From NCBI GenBank assembly GCA_021780355.1, contig JAJXYX010000059.1:1-54117 (forward strand): a DNA stretch of 54,117 nt, in the 5' to 3' direction. A model generated the notes under the pieces. That model was not told where the DNA came from and did not search any database. It was given only the letters and a program-made list of their open reading frames with translations. The position numbers and the translations under genes are program-made. This document shows, one piece after another, positions 26,061-34,892 of this stretch. This DNA is from a bacterium. Its GTDB lineage: Bacteria; Chlamydiota; Chlamydiia; Chlamydiales; SM23-39. How positions within the stretch are numbered: position 1 is the stretch's first letter; each line of letters begins with the position of its first letter.

Positions 26061-28094
26061 TTAAAATGCGATGAGCTGGCGCAAGGCGCTCTCGACGTCT
26101 TTGGCTTGAGGCAGGACTTCGTCTTCGAGGTCTTTGCAGTAGGGGACGGGGCAATCTTTGCCTGTGACGCGCATGATGGGAGCATCGAGGGAGAAGAAGG
26201 CTTCTTCGGCGGCTCTGGCGGCGAGTTCCGCGCCGAAGCCGCAATTGCGGGCGGCTTCGTGAACGATGAGAAGCTTGCCGGTTTTGCGAAGAGATTTGAG
26301 GACTGTGGCAAAATCGAGAGGAACGATAGTGCGAAGGTCGATGACTTCGACGGAGAGGTTTTCTTTGGAGAGGAGCTCGGCAGCTTCGTTGGCGAGAAGA
26401 ACAGTCATGCCCCAGGCGACGACGGTGACGTCAGTACCTTCGCGGACGACGTGAGCTTGACCGAGGGGGAGAAATTCTTCAGGGCCCGTTTCTGGACGCG
26501 CGCAGAAGAGACGCTGGCGATAGAGAGCTTTGTGCTCGAGGAAAATGACGGGGTTCGGATCGTGGATTGCGGATTTGAGGAGACGCTTGGCATCAGCTGC
26601 ATTGCTCGGGATGACAACTTTAAGACCTGGGCAGTGGCTTAAAAAAGCCTCGATGCTTTGAGAGTGGTAGGGACCGCCTTGGATATAGCCGCCGTAGGGC
26701 ATGCGGATGACGACGGGACAATGCCACTGGCCTTTGGAGCGGTAGTGGAAACTGGCGAGCTCATTGAAGAGCTGATTCATACCAGTCCATGAATAGTCAG
26801 CAAATTGAATCTCTGCAATCGGTTTATGGTGCCCATCGAGAGATAGGCCGAGTGCTAGGGCTACAATGGTCGATTCAGCTAGAGGCGTGTTAAAACAACG
26901 GTGAGATCCAAATCGCTCTGTGAAGGCTCGCGTGATGCCGAAAACGCCTCCCTTGCCATGGGCCACATCTTGACCAAAAACAATCACGCCAGAATCTCTT
27001 TGCATCTCTTCATTCATCGCATGATTGAGAGCGTCCATGATCACAATCGATTCGCCGGGAGATGAAGGAAGAGACTGGGGAAGAGAAACATCTTTGAATA
27101 CGTGATCTAAAACACTCTCTTTTTGCGGGAAGGGAATTTGATCTGCGGCAAGCGCTGCCGTCTCTATGTCTTGGAAGTGCTGAGCTCGCAAAGCGTCGAT
27201 CTCTAACCGGGTACAATACTCATGCGCAACGAGCCACTCTTCGAATCGTTCGATTGGATCGCGGGATTTCTCCTCAGCGATTACCTCCTCTGTCTTGTAT
27301 TTTTTCGGATCATCGCTGCTGCTGTGAGAGCCGATCCGAGGCACTTTAGCCACCACCAAACTCGGTCCTTCGCCAGCTCTTGCCTTGGAAACTGCTTGAT
27401 GCAGAGCTTGGGCCGTTTCTACGTAATCACAGCCATCTACATCATGAACCGAAAGACCTTCATAGCCTCTGGCCATCTTGACAATGGTGCCGCCGGCCGT
27501 TTGCTCATGGCTCGGCACCGAAATCGCCCATCCGTTGTCTTGGATCACAAAAACAAGGGGCAAACGATGGATAGAAGCAAAATTCAGCGCTTCGTGAAAA
27601 TCTCCCTGAGAGGTAGCTCCATCGCCGGCAGATACATAAACGACTTCCTGAGCGCCGCGCAACTGGGCTGATTTTGCAACTCCAACGGCTTGAAGAAATT
27701 GAGAACCTACGCAGCTTGATTGACAAGGAATTCTTAATTCGCGGTGAGAAAAATGCTCTGGCATCATCCGTCCGCCAGAATGATTCACAACGTCTCTTGC
27801 TAAAAAGACAGCGAAGATCTCGGAAAGCGAACACCCGAGGCCGATGGCAAACGCGCGGTCTCGATAATAAGGTAATCCCCAATCCGTTCCAGGAATCAAG
27901 GCCATGGCCGATAAGACGCCGATCATTTCATGTCCGGCAACAGGCAGATGAAAGGTCCCTCCCTTGTTTTGACGAACAAGCTTATTCATCTTATCATCCA
28001 TAAAGCGGGTATAATGCATCGCCTGAAGCGCGCGCAAAACCCGGCCTTTGGCCAAAAGAAGAGAATCAACTAAACTATCTACTTGCAAGCTCAT
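26061..28094 (-). CDS. Fused alpha/beta E1 component of a 2-oxoacid dehydrogenase
   Basis: The N-terminal half (about 1-330) is an E1-alpha thiamine-diphosphate domain, with the GDGATSQGDFHEALNFAS cofactor motif and HSSSDDPKKYK phosphorylation-loop-like segment. The C-terminal half (about 345-677) is E1-beta: VFGQDVAHGKGGVFGITRAF, FNTPLAESTIV, AEIQFADY. Chlamydiae carry such a fusion beside a separate pyruvate dehydrogenase; pyruvate or branched-chain oxoacids are possible substrates. I prefer ATG 28094; a GTG at 28136 is also in frame. Residue loss is not evident. Confidence 0.9.
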   Translation of the reverse strand: MSLQVDSLVDSLLLAKGRVLRALQAMHYTRFMDDKMNKLVRQNKGGTFHLPVAGHEMIGVLSAMALIPGTDWGLPYYRDRAFAIGLGCSLSEIFAVFLARDVVNHSGGRMMPEHFSHRELRIPCQSSCVGSQFLQAVGVAKSAQLRGAQEVVYVSAGDGATSQGDFHEALNFASIHRLPLVFVIQDNGWAISVPSHEQTAGGTIVKMARGYEGLSVHDVDGCDYVETAQALHQAVSKARAGEGPSLVVAKVPRIGSHSSSDDPKKYKTEEVIAEEKSRDPIERFEEWLVAHEYCTRLEIDALRAQHFQDIETAALAADQIPFPQKESVLDHVFKDVSLPQSLPSSPGESIVIMDALNHAMNEEMQRDSGVIVFGQDVAHGKGGVFGITRAFTERFGSHRCFNTPLAESTIVALALGLSLDGHHKPIAEIQFADYSWTGMNQLFNELASFHYRSKGQWHCPVVIRMPYGGYIQGGPYHSQSIEAFLSHCPGLKVVIPSNAADAKRLLKSAIHDPNPVIFLEHKALYRQRLFCARPETGPEEFLPLGQAHVVREGTDVTVVAWGMTVLLANEAAELLSKENLSVEVIDLRTIVPLDFATVLKSLRKTGKLLIVHEAARNCGFGAELAARAAEEAFFSLDAPIMRVTGKDCPVPYCKDLEDEVLPQAKDVESALRQLIAF

Positions 28095-28160
28095 AGAAAA
28101 TATTTTCTTTAGTGTCCCCAAAGGAGGAAATTTCACTGGTAAGTATACCCTATGAATGCC

Positions 28161-29303
28161 TTATTTGTCTTTTTTACTTTTGATCTGCGTAACTTTCTTG
28201 ATGGCGAAGCGGCGCCGTTTTTGGCTCGCAAATTCCTCAGGTTTTGAGTCTTTGCGAGGACGTCCCCTCTTTTTAGGCAAGACGGCGTCAATCGCCAAAT
28301 CCAGCTTGGGGGAAACGGTCTCGGGAGCCAATTCAACGGCTTTACTTTCGGACAATTTATGCTTGGAAGCTGGCGGCTGAAATAATTTTTTGGTTTCTTT
28401 TACACCAGGAACGTTCTCTATGCCAGCTAATCGATCTGACAGGTGGCGCAAAGATTCTAAGCGGGCAGACAAAGCTTCCAACTTCTCATCGACCATCAAA
28501 CGGGGACTTCCTCTAAGCGAAGCCAATAAATGCTCTTCCGTTTCAAACTTAGAAGAGAACGTCACAGAAGCCGCAGATGTGATATCTGGCAGATAGAGGA
28601 AAGGACGGCAGGCAGAAGGGACTTGCGTGTAGATATCCATGCTGACTTGAGGCTCAAGTTCAACTTTGATAGCTTGCTTAGGAGGACGTCCCCTCTTCGG
28701 ACGAGGATTTAAAGCCTCATTCGAATAATAAGTCTTGGCTTTAGCCACAAGAACATCTCTCGCTTGCGAAATATCTTTAGGCACTTTCGTCTCAAAAAGT
28801 TGACGCTTCATTTTTTCCAAAATATTTTTCGTCAGATCTAAATCCTCCTCAAAAACAAATTGGACATTATATTGTCTTAACCACTCAATAATCCGAATGC
28901 GTGAACGCTCTACATAATACTGCTGCCATTTTTCCAGCTCAGTCAAATGATCATAAATAAATTCCAGAAAATTTTCTCTCGCCTCTTTCGAAGAAATAAT
29001 ATCAAGCAGCTTTTCTTTCGTATCAATGTCATAGACCTTTTCATGGACAAATCCCTCCATGAATTTTTTGATCTCATAGAAAGTCATTTTAGGCAAAAGG
29101 CAATACCGATCTCCATTCTCTAAGAGCTCACCCTCAAGAGCTTCCAACTCATCGAGAGCTTTGTCTAGATCCACGTAAATCAAAAACCCCTCAACCTTAT
29201 CCATATAAAAATCACGTTCATCATCGGATTTGGCAAAAGCATCCATCAAACGATGGTACCGAAGAATTAAAGGGCTTTTAGCTTGAGGAAGAGAAACTTT
29301 CAT
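28161..29303 (-). CDS. UPF0158 family protein with two AT-hook-like motifs
   Basis: Residues 1-185 form the UPF0158 domain known from Chlamydia (CT429 type): RYHRLMDAFAKSDDERDFYM, then FLIYVDLDK and RYCLLPKMTFYEIKKFMEGF. A low-complexity basic tail adds two RGRP cores, PKRGRPPK (202-209) and KKRGRPRK (344-351), the signature of AT-hooks that bind the minor groove of AT-rich DNA. This suggests a DNA- or RNA-binding role in the nucleoid or, if secreted, on host chromatin. ATG 29303 is my preferred start. It sits 66 bases ahead of the E1 gene. Confidence 0.82.
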   Translation of the reverse strand: MKVSLPQAKSPLILRYHRLMDAFAKSDDERDFYMDKVEGFLIYVDLDKALDELEALEGELLENGDRYCLLPKMTFYEIKKFMEGFVHEKVYDIDTKEKLLDIISSKEARENFLEFIYDHLTELEKWQQYYVERSRIRIIEWLRQYNVQFVFEEDLDLTKNILEKMKRQLFETKVPKDISQARDVLVAKAKTYYSNEALNPRPKRGRPPKQAIKVELEPQVSMDIYTQVPSACRPFLYLPDITSAASVTFSSKFETEEHLLASLRGSPRLMVDEKLEALSARLESLRHLSDRLAGIENVPGVKETKKLFQPPASKHKLSESKAVELAPETVSPKLDLAIDAVLPKKRGRPRKDSKPEEFASQKRRRFAIKKVTQIKSKKDK

Positions 29304-29383
29304 AACAGACCGAGTTACTTGTATGTTCCATGGTAGCACTCCCTAGATTCTGCTTCAAGAAAAAATACCCTTCCATAAGAAAT

Positions 29384-30238
29384 TTAGAAAGGAAGAGATC
29401 TGCTAAAAGGAAGAACAAACGAAATCCCCATGATCACAATCAAGGAGCAAACAAACATTTGACGCGCCCAAATTTGGTCGTTAGCCACTTCAAAACCCCG
29501 AAGAGAGAGATAGACCCAGGCAAGACTTAAAGGGATAACCACGCAAAGATAAAGCGGCCCGCATAATCCATAGAGCGTGGGTAAAAGGGCTACCCCAAAA
29601 AAGAGCGTGGTATACCCCAAAATATGAAATTTGGTCATCAAAGGACCTTTTGTCGTTGGGAAGATAGGAATAGAAGCGCCGGCATATTCTTTCGCCCGAT
29701 ACATCGAAATAGAGAAAAAATGGGGCATTTGCCAAAGAACTAAAAGACTAAAAACAATGAGCGTGCCTACATCGAGATGGCCGCTTGCTGCACAATATCC
29801 GACAACTGGCGGCATGGCTCCAGCAATGCTGCCGACGAAAATAGCAGTTGCATGGCGATACTTCCAAAAACTGTAAAGGCCCGCATAGACAAAAAAACCT
29901 GTAAAAGCAGCCAAAACAGCCCAGACGTTCGTGTATAACGAGAGGATCGAAAAACCCAATACGCCGAGAATGACAGCGAAAATAAGAGCATTTTTCGGAG
30001 AAACGCTTCCCACGACAAGAGGCCTTCTTTTTGTCCTTTCCATTTTACTGTCAGCTTCCTTATCAATATAATTATTGATAACGCAAGCAGACGCGATTAC
30101 GCCAAAAAGTCCCAAGACCGTCCATAAAAAAAGAAGGTAATCGACCCGCTCTCGAGAAGCCAAAATAAATGCGCTAGACGTTGTGATGAGATTGCCCGCG
30201 ATGATCCCAGGCTTTGTCAGTAAGTAATACGTTTTCAT
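29384..30238 (-). CDS. cyoE: Protohaem IX farnesyltransferase
   Basis: This 284-residue UbiA-family membrane protein has the conserved loops NNYIDKEADSKMERTKRRPL and AKEYAGASIPIFPTTKG, plus about nine hydrophobic segments. It converts haem B to haem O by adding farnesyl diphosphate, supplying the cofactor of the bo3 oxidase. It is the last gene of the cyoABCDE operon, 15 bases after cyoD. Confidence 0.95.
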   Translation of the reverse strand: MKTYYLLTKPGIIAGNLITTSSAFILASRERVDYLLFLWTVLGLFGVIASACVINNYIDKEADSKMERTKRRPLVVGSVSPKNALIFAVILGVLGFSILSLYTNVWAVLAAFTGFFVYAGLYSFWKYRHATAIFVGSIAGAMPPVVGYCAASGHLDVGTLIVFSLLVLWQMPHFFSISMYRAKEYAGASIPIFPTTKGPLMTKFHILGYTTLFFGVALLPTLYGLCGPLYLCVVIPLSLAWVYLSLRGFEVANDQIWARQMFVCSLIVIMGISFVLPFSRSLPF

Positions 30239-30253
30239 CCTAAAAAATCCTTT

Positions 30254-30607
30254 CTATTCAACAGGCTCCGGCATCATGTTGTAATTTAGATGGGTCATGA
30301 TCCATAAAGACCCGATCACTAAAATCAACACAACTAACACCATGAAAAGAAAAACCAAAATATTCCAGCGTGGTTTAGGCTCTCTAAACAAATTGAAAAA
30401 TAAGACAAGCTGTAAAAAAGCTTGAGCAAGCCCTAAACTAGATACAACAAGGCCCAAAGCAAGGCCAGAAAATAACTGTTTGACAGCGACAAAGTAGGCC
30501 GCTAGGACAAAAAACGCCGAAAGAAAAAATCCAAAAACATACGATCTCCCCGTTCCGTATTCCAGACTTTGAGGAGGCTCGTCAACATGATTTTTCTCTG
30601 CATTCAT
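30254..30607 (-). CDS. cyoD: Cytochrome bo3 oxidase subunit IV
   Basis: This 117-residue protein has three membrane segments. GLAQAFLQLVLFFNLFRE and the C-terminal VLILVIGSLWIMTHLNYNMM are typical of CyoD, an assembly subunit of the quinol oxidase. Its ATG overlaps the cyoC stop (TGATG), so it is coupled to cyoC. I prefer this start to an upstream in-frame one that lies inside cyoC. Confidence 0.9.
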   Translation of the reverse strand: MNAEKNHVDEPPQSLEYGTGRSYVFGFFLSAFFVLAAYFVAVKQLFSGLALGLVVSSLGLAQAFLQLVLFFNLFREPKPRWNILVFLFMVLVVLILVIGSLWIMTHLNYNMMPEPVE

Positions 30608-31197
30608 CAACTGCCTCCCGTCAAATACACCAAGGTAAAAGTAAAAATCCAAATGAGATAAATAAACTGCCAGTAGATCCTTAAACAAGTCAGGCGTCTT
30701 AATACTGCCGCCGTAAAACCTCGGCTATAAAGCTGAAGGCCAAAAAAGATCATGAGTAAAAGACCGATGACAATATGCGCGCCGTGAGTGCCCACCAAAG
30801 TAAAATAAGCCGATAAAAACGCGCTGCGGCCCCAACCATTGCCTTCAGATGCGAGGCGGCTCAATTCAGTCCACTGCATGCCAAAAAAGAGAGAGCCTAA
30901 AAGGAAACTCCCCGCGAGCCAAAGCAGCAGTTTTCGCTTGCTTTCGCGGGGAGCCGAGAGCATCGCCATGCCGCAAGCAAAACTGCTAGCGAGTAAAATA
31001 AGCGTTTGGACAAGAGCTGCCGGCAAATGGATAATCTCTCGAGGCGTCGGTCCGCCAAACGTACCTCGCTCTAAAACGACGTAAGCTGCAAAAAAAGAGG
31101 CAAACATCACGCAGTCGGTCATCAGATAGAGCCAAAACCCAAAAATCGTGTTGGAGGAAATATCGTGATGCGTATCGGGGTAGGAAGATTTTGTCAT
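30607..31197 (-). CDS. cyoC: Cytochrome bo3 oxidase subunit III
   Basis: This 196-residue protein has five membrane segments with the subunit III motifs TIFGFWLYLMTDCVMFASFF, AYFTLVGTHGAHIVIGL and YWQFIYLIWIFTFTLVYL. It stabilises the catalytic subunit. It overlaps cyoB by four bases (ATGA) and cyoD by one base, showing tight coupling. Confidence 0.93.
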   Translation of the reverse strand: MTKSSYPDTHHDISSNTIFGFWLYLMTDCVMFASFFAAYVVLERGTFGGPTPREIIHLPAALVQTLILLASSFACGMAMLSAPRESKRKLLLWLAGSFLLGSLFFGMQWTELSRLASEGNGWGRSAFLSAYFTLVGTHGAHIVIGLLLMIFFGLQLYSRGFTAAVLRRLTCLRIYWQFIYLIWIFTFTLVYLTGGS

Positions 31198-33185
31198 ACA
31201 AAATCCTTTTGTCTTTCTATTTTTTCCACTTCGCTTGCAGAAATGTGGTAATCCGTATGCGTATCCGATAAGCGGAGAACCAGGCAAACAATGATGCCAA
31301 CGAAAGAAAAGGCTGCAAGCCACATCATGTACCAAATGAGTCCAAAGCTAAGAGAGAAACTCAAAGCGCCAAGATAGACGCCATACGGGGTGTTTTTAGG
31401 CATATGGATTTCTGTATAGCGATGAGATGGTTTAATCCCCTTCCGCTTCATCTCCCAAAAACCGTCGATCTCATCCACTTCAGGAATCACTGCAAAATTA
31501 TAGACAGGCGGAGGAGAAGGGATAGACCATTCCAACGTCCTTCCATTCCAAGGATCTCCCGTTGTATCCCGATTTTCTTTGCGTTGCTTGATGCTGACGA
31601 TCAGTTGGAGCGCTTGAAACCCAACGCCGACCAAAATCACGCAAACCCCGATTCCCGCGACCGCAAAAAGAGGAAACCAGCCCGTGGAGGCATCGTAATG
31701 GTCGAGTCTTCTTGTAGCTCCCATGAGTCCGAGGATATAGAGCGGGATAAACGCTAATAAAAACCCGAACATCCAGCAAAACCAAGCGTACTCCCCTAAT
31801 TTTTCATTCAATTTGAATCCAAACATTTTGGGAAACCAATAGGTATAGCCAGCAAGAATGGCAAACAAAACACCCCCTATCACCATCGAATGAAAATGGG
31901 CGATTAAAAACAAACTGCCATGCAATTGAAAATCCACTGGGGCTACACCCATCAAAACGCCCGTCATGCCGCCTGTTGTAAAAATCACCATAAATCCCAA
32001 AAACCATAGCATCGGCGTCGTTAAATGGACTTTTCCCTTATACATCGTAAATAGCCAGTTAAACACCTTTACGCCAGTCGGCACAGCAATCACCATCGTC
32101 ATGAACCCAAAAAACGCGTTGACATTAGGACCTGCTCCCATCGTGAAAAAATGGTGAAGCCAAACAATGAACGAAAGAAACGTGATCGCAATCAGAGCCC
32201 AAACCATGGATACATAACCAAACAGCCGTTTTTCTGAAAATGTGGCAATGACTTCAGAAAAAACGCCAAAGGCCGGAAGCACTAAAATATACACTTCCGG
32301 ATGGCCCCAAGCCCAAATCAAATTGACATACATCATCGCGCTTCCGCCAAAATCGGAAGTGAAAAAGTGCATACCCAAAAGGCGGTCCAGCGAGAGCATA
32401 GCCAAAGTAGCCGTCAAAATCGGAAATGCAAAAAGGATCAAGATCACAGAAGTAAATACAGACCAAACAAAAAGCGGCATTTTCATAAGCGTCATGCCAG
32501 GACAGCGCATCTTTAAGATCGTCACCATAAAATTGATGCCGGTTAAAAGAGACCCTACTCCCGATACCTGGAGGCTCCAAATCCAATAATCGACCCCAAC
32601 GCCGGGGTTATAGGCCAAACCTGACAAAGGAGGATATCCCACCCATCCCGCGCCTGAATACTCTCCGATCATTAAAGAGACGATCAAAAGCGAAGCGCCC
32701 GAAGTAAACAGCCAAAAGCTCAAGTTATTCAAAAAAGGAAATGCCACATCGCGCGCACCAATTTGCAAAGGCACGATGAAATTTATCAAAGCGGCGACCG
32801 CTCCCATGGCAACGAAAAAAATCATCGTCGACCCATGCGCCGTAAAAAGCTGCTGGTAATGGGACGAAGTAAGATAGCCAAAAGATTCTCCCACCGAAAC
32901 CATCTGCTGGGCGCGCATCATCCCCGCATCGACAATCCCCTTAAACAGCATAAGAGCAGTGACAATCAGATACATCACGCCGATTTTTTTATGATCCACT
33001 GAAGTGAGCCACTCAGTCCAAAGCCATGTCCATTTTTTGTAATAGGTCAAGGCCGCTGCAAGCAAAATGCTGCCAAGAACAATCGAAACGCCGACCGACG
33101 CTTCAATGGCGTCATGCTTAAACGCATCCCAAGTGAGTCTGCCAAATAGATCGCTATATTCTATTGCTGCCAATACGTGATTCAT
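31194..33185 (-). CDS. cyoB: Cytochrome bo3 oxidase subunit I
   Basis: This 663-residue haem-copper oxidase subunit has the expected metal ligands: low-spin haem His117 in TAHGST, CuB His295 with the cross-linked Tyr299 in WGHPEVY, CuB His342/His343 in WLHHFF, and His428/His430 in IAHFHSMV. It reduces O2 to water with electrons from quinol and pumps protons. A four-base overlap joins it to cyoA, which fixes ATG 33185. Length and the long N- and C-terminal extensions are normal for CyoB. Confidence 0.96.
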   Translation of the reverse strand: MNHVLAAIEYSDLFGRLTWDAFKHDAIEASVGVSIVLGSILLAAALTYYKKWTWLWTEWLTSVDHKKIGVMYLIVTALMLFKGIVDAGMMRAQQMVSVGESFGYLTSSHYQQLFTAHGSTMIFFVAMGAVAALINFIVPLQIGARDVAFPFLNNLSFWLFTSGASLLIVSLMIGEYSGAGWVGYPPLSGLAYNPGVGVDYWIWSLQVSGVGSLLTGINFMVTILKMRCPGMTLMKMPLFVWSVFTSVILILFAFPILTATLAMLSLDRLLGMHFFTSDFGGSAMMYVNLIWAWGHPEVYILVLPAFGVFSEVIATFSEKRLFGYVSMVWALIAITFLSFIVWLHHFFTMGAGPNVNAFFGFMTMVIAVPTGVKVFNWLFTMYKGKVHLTTPMLWFLGFMVIFTTGGMTGVLMGVAPVDFQLHGSLFLIAHFHSMVIGGVLFAILAGYTYWFPKMFGFKLNEKLGEYAWFCWMFGFLLAFIPLYILGLMGATRRLDHYDASTGWFPLFAVAGIGVCVILVGVGFQALQLIVSIKQRKENRDTTGDPWNGRTLEWSIPSPPPVYNFAVIPEVDEIDGFWEMKRKGIKPSHRYTEIHMPKNTPYGVYLGALSFSLSFGLIWYMMWLAAFSFVGIIVCLVLRLSDTHTDYHISASEVEKIERQKDFV

Positions 33186-34066
33186 GCACCTTCCCTCATC
33201 TCGCCTGACATAGGCATCATATATTTCATAATCACCCAATCAAAGAGAGAGCGATCTCCCAAACGATAAAAAGATTCTGGAACGTAAGCGCTGGGCTCGG
33301 CCAACTCTTCATAGCTAGAGCGATCTAGCACTCGAGAAGAAGCTTGGAGTGCCTGTACCCACTCTTGAAACTCAGCCTCGGAGCTAGCTTTAGCTACAAA
33401 ATTCATCCCTGAAAATCCATCTCCGCTAATGTTGGCCGAAAGGCCTCGATAATTGCCCGGAGCGTCTGCCATTAAATACAGTTGCGATTTCATCCCAGCC
33501 ATAGCATAGATCTGCCCGCCGAGTGCAGGAATCCAAAAAGAATTCATCGGAGCGTCTGAAGTAATTTCAAAATGAACGGGAGTTTTTTCAGGAAACTGAA
33601 AAAAATTCACTGCTGCAATCTTTTGCTCGGGATAAATAAAAAGCCACTTCCACTGCAAAGCTACCACTTGAACCGTCAAAGGCTCAACTTCCGATTCAAG
33701 AGGTTTAAATGGATCGAGCTCATGAGAGCCTTTCCAAGTCAGTACGCTCAAAATCAAAATAATGATGAAAGGAACTCCCCACCAAATGAGCTCTGCTTTT
33801 GTGCTGTGGGTAAACCCAGGATCAAAGTCGCTGTGATTGCGGCTCGCTCGATATTTCCAGACGATCAAAATCGTCATTAAAAACACAGGAACAACAACGA
33901 TCAGCATCAAATAAATCGATAAGATCAGTAAATCGCTCTGTTTTTTTCCAATAATCCCCTGAGGAGATAAGACAGCAATACTGCCTTGATAAAGATAAAC
34001 AGCCCCAATGAAAACCACTGTGAAAACAAGCAAAAGCCAAAAGGCCCATCTAACAATCTTGTGCAT
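33182..34066 (-). CDS. cyoA: Cytochrome bo3 oxidase subunit II
   Basis: This 294-residue protein has two N-terminal membrane segments (an export/anchor helix at 8-24, another at about 45-70) and a periplasmic cupredoxin domain. The CuA ligands of cytochrome c oxidases are absent (SDAPMNSFWIPALGGQIYAM), which marks a quinol oxidase. The lipoprotein cysteine of the E. coli protein is not present. It is the first gene of the operon; the palindromic element at 34223 lies upstream. Confidence 0.93.
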   Translation of the reverse strand: MHKIVRWAFWLLLVFTVVFIGAVYLYQGSIAVLSPQGIIGKKQSDLLILSIYLMLIVVVPVFLMTILIVWKYRASRNHSDFDPGFTHSTKAELIWWGVPFIIILILSVLTWKGSHELDPFKPLESEVEPLTVQVVALQWKWLFIYPEQKIAAVNFFQFPEKTPVHFEITSDAPMNSFWIPALGGQIYAMAGMKSQLYLMADAPGNYRGLSANISGDGFSGMNFVAKASSEAEFQEWVQALQASSRVLDRSSYEELAEPSAYVPESFYRLGDRSLFDWVIMKYMMPMSGEMREGA

Positions 34067-34222
34067 GCGACCCAAACATATGTCAAAAACTTTTTTTACA
34101 CGAATCGCAAAGAGAATGTCTAGAAGATATTTTCAAAAGCTGAAATAGACGTTTGATCATACATGCAATTTATGGTAAAATGAGACTTTTTTTTCAGAAA
34201 ATACATTGACTACTGTCAACTT

Positions 34223-34350
34223 AAGGGCTCCGCCCTTAAAACCCGCCAAAGGGCTGACGCCCTCTGGACTCCCTTTTATTTATCTATATAAAAATAAAAA
34301 GGGGGGCCAAGGGGACCCGTCCCCTTGGCGGGTCTAAGGGCGGAGCCCTT
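34223..34350. repeat. GC-rich palindromic element, family 2, copy 2
   Basis: Outer arms AAGGGCTCCGCCCTT and its counterpart AAGGGCGGAGCCCTT pair. The left arm continues CCGCCAAAGGGCTGACGCCC and the right arm GCCAAGGGGAC with CCCGTCCCCTTGGC, so the inner halves differ but each forms its own hairpin. It shares GCCAAAGGxCTG and CCTCTGGACTCC with copy 1. It lies between divergent genes (cyoA and ogt). Confidence 0.8.
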
Positions 34351-34376
34351 GAATTAACAATACTAGAAAAACTTCC

Positions 34377-34892
34377 ATGCAAAGTAAGCTTAGCCGATCG
34401 AAGTTCGATACTCCTCTTGGACCAATGCTTGCTATAGCGAACGAAGAGGCACTTTATTTACTAGAATTTACGGAGCGCAGACACCTGCAAAAAGAGATCG
34501 ATCGATTGCAGAGCCAAGAGCCCTCTCCCATTCTACCTGGAGAGCCAGCTCCTATTCTTCAAATCAAAGAAGAGCTAGCTCAATATTTTGCAGGCAAGCT
34601 CAAAGCGTTTTGTACGCCAATCTCCCCTATCGGCTCTCCCTTTCAGCTCTTAGTTTGGGAGGAGCTGAGAAAAATCCCATTAGGACACACTCTTTCCTAT
34701 GCAAAGCTTGCAGCTCTCATAGGAAAACCAACGGCGTGTCGAGCCGTAGCTCGGGCCAATAGCACGAATCATCTAGCTCTTATCATCCCCTGCCACCGCG
34801 TCATCAACCAAAATGGGAAACTCGGCGGCTATGCAGGAGGAATCGAGAAGAAAGAGCGCCTTTTAGAACTCGAAAAAACTTTTATTTTGTAG
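34377..34892 (+). CDS. ogt: Methylated-DNA-protein-cysteine methyltransferase
   Basis: This 171-residue protein has the active-site motif IIPCHRVI (Cys139) and the helix-turn-helix PLGHTLSYAKLAALIGKPTA, which flips the base. It transfers methyl groups from O6-methylguanine to its own cysteine. The tail FEKIPLG-like WEELRKIPLG is typical. Its last 11 bases overlap the permease gene tail to tail. A stand-alone Ogt form without an Ada domain. Confidence 0.93.
   Translation: MQSKLSRSKFDTPLGPMLAIANEEALYLLEFTERRHLQKEIDRLQSQEPSPILPGEPAPILQIKEELAQYFAGKLKAFCTPISPIGSPFQLLVWEELRKIPLGHTLSYAKLAALIGKPTACRAVARANSTNHLALIIPCHRVINQNGKLGGYAGGIEKKERLLELEKTFIL

Noticed and set aside
25250-26500. GC-richer stretch as horizontally acquired DNA
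   Set aside because: It consists of two core genes (map and E1) typical of chlamydiae; only third positions are shifted.
26019-26642. Long plus-strand frame opposite the E1 gene
   Set aside because: It is the complement of the conserved E1-beta coding sequence and has no independent evidence.
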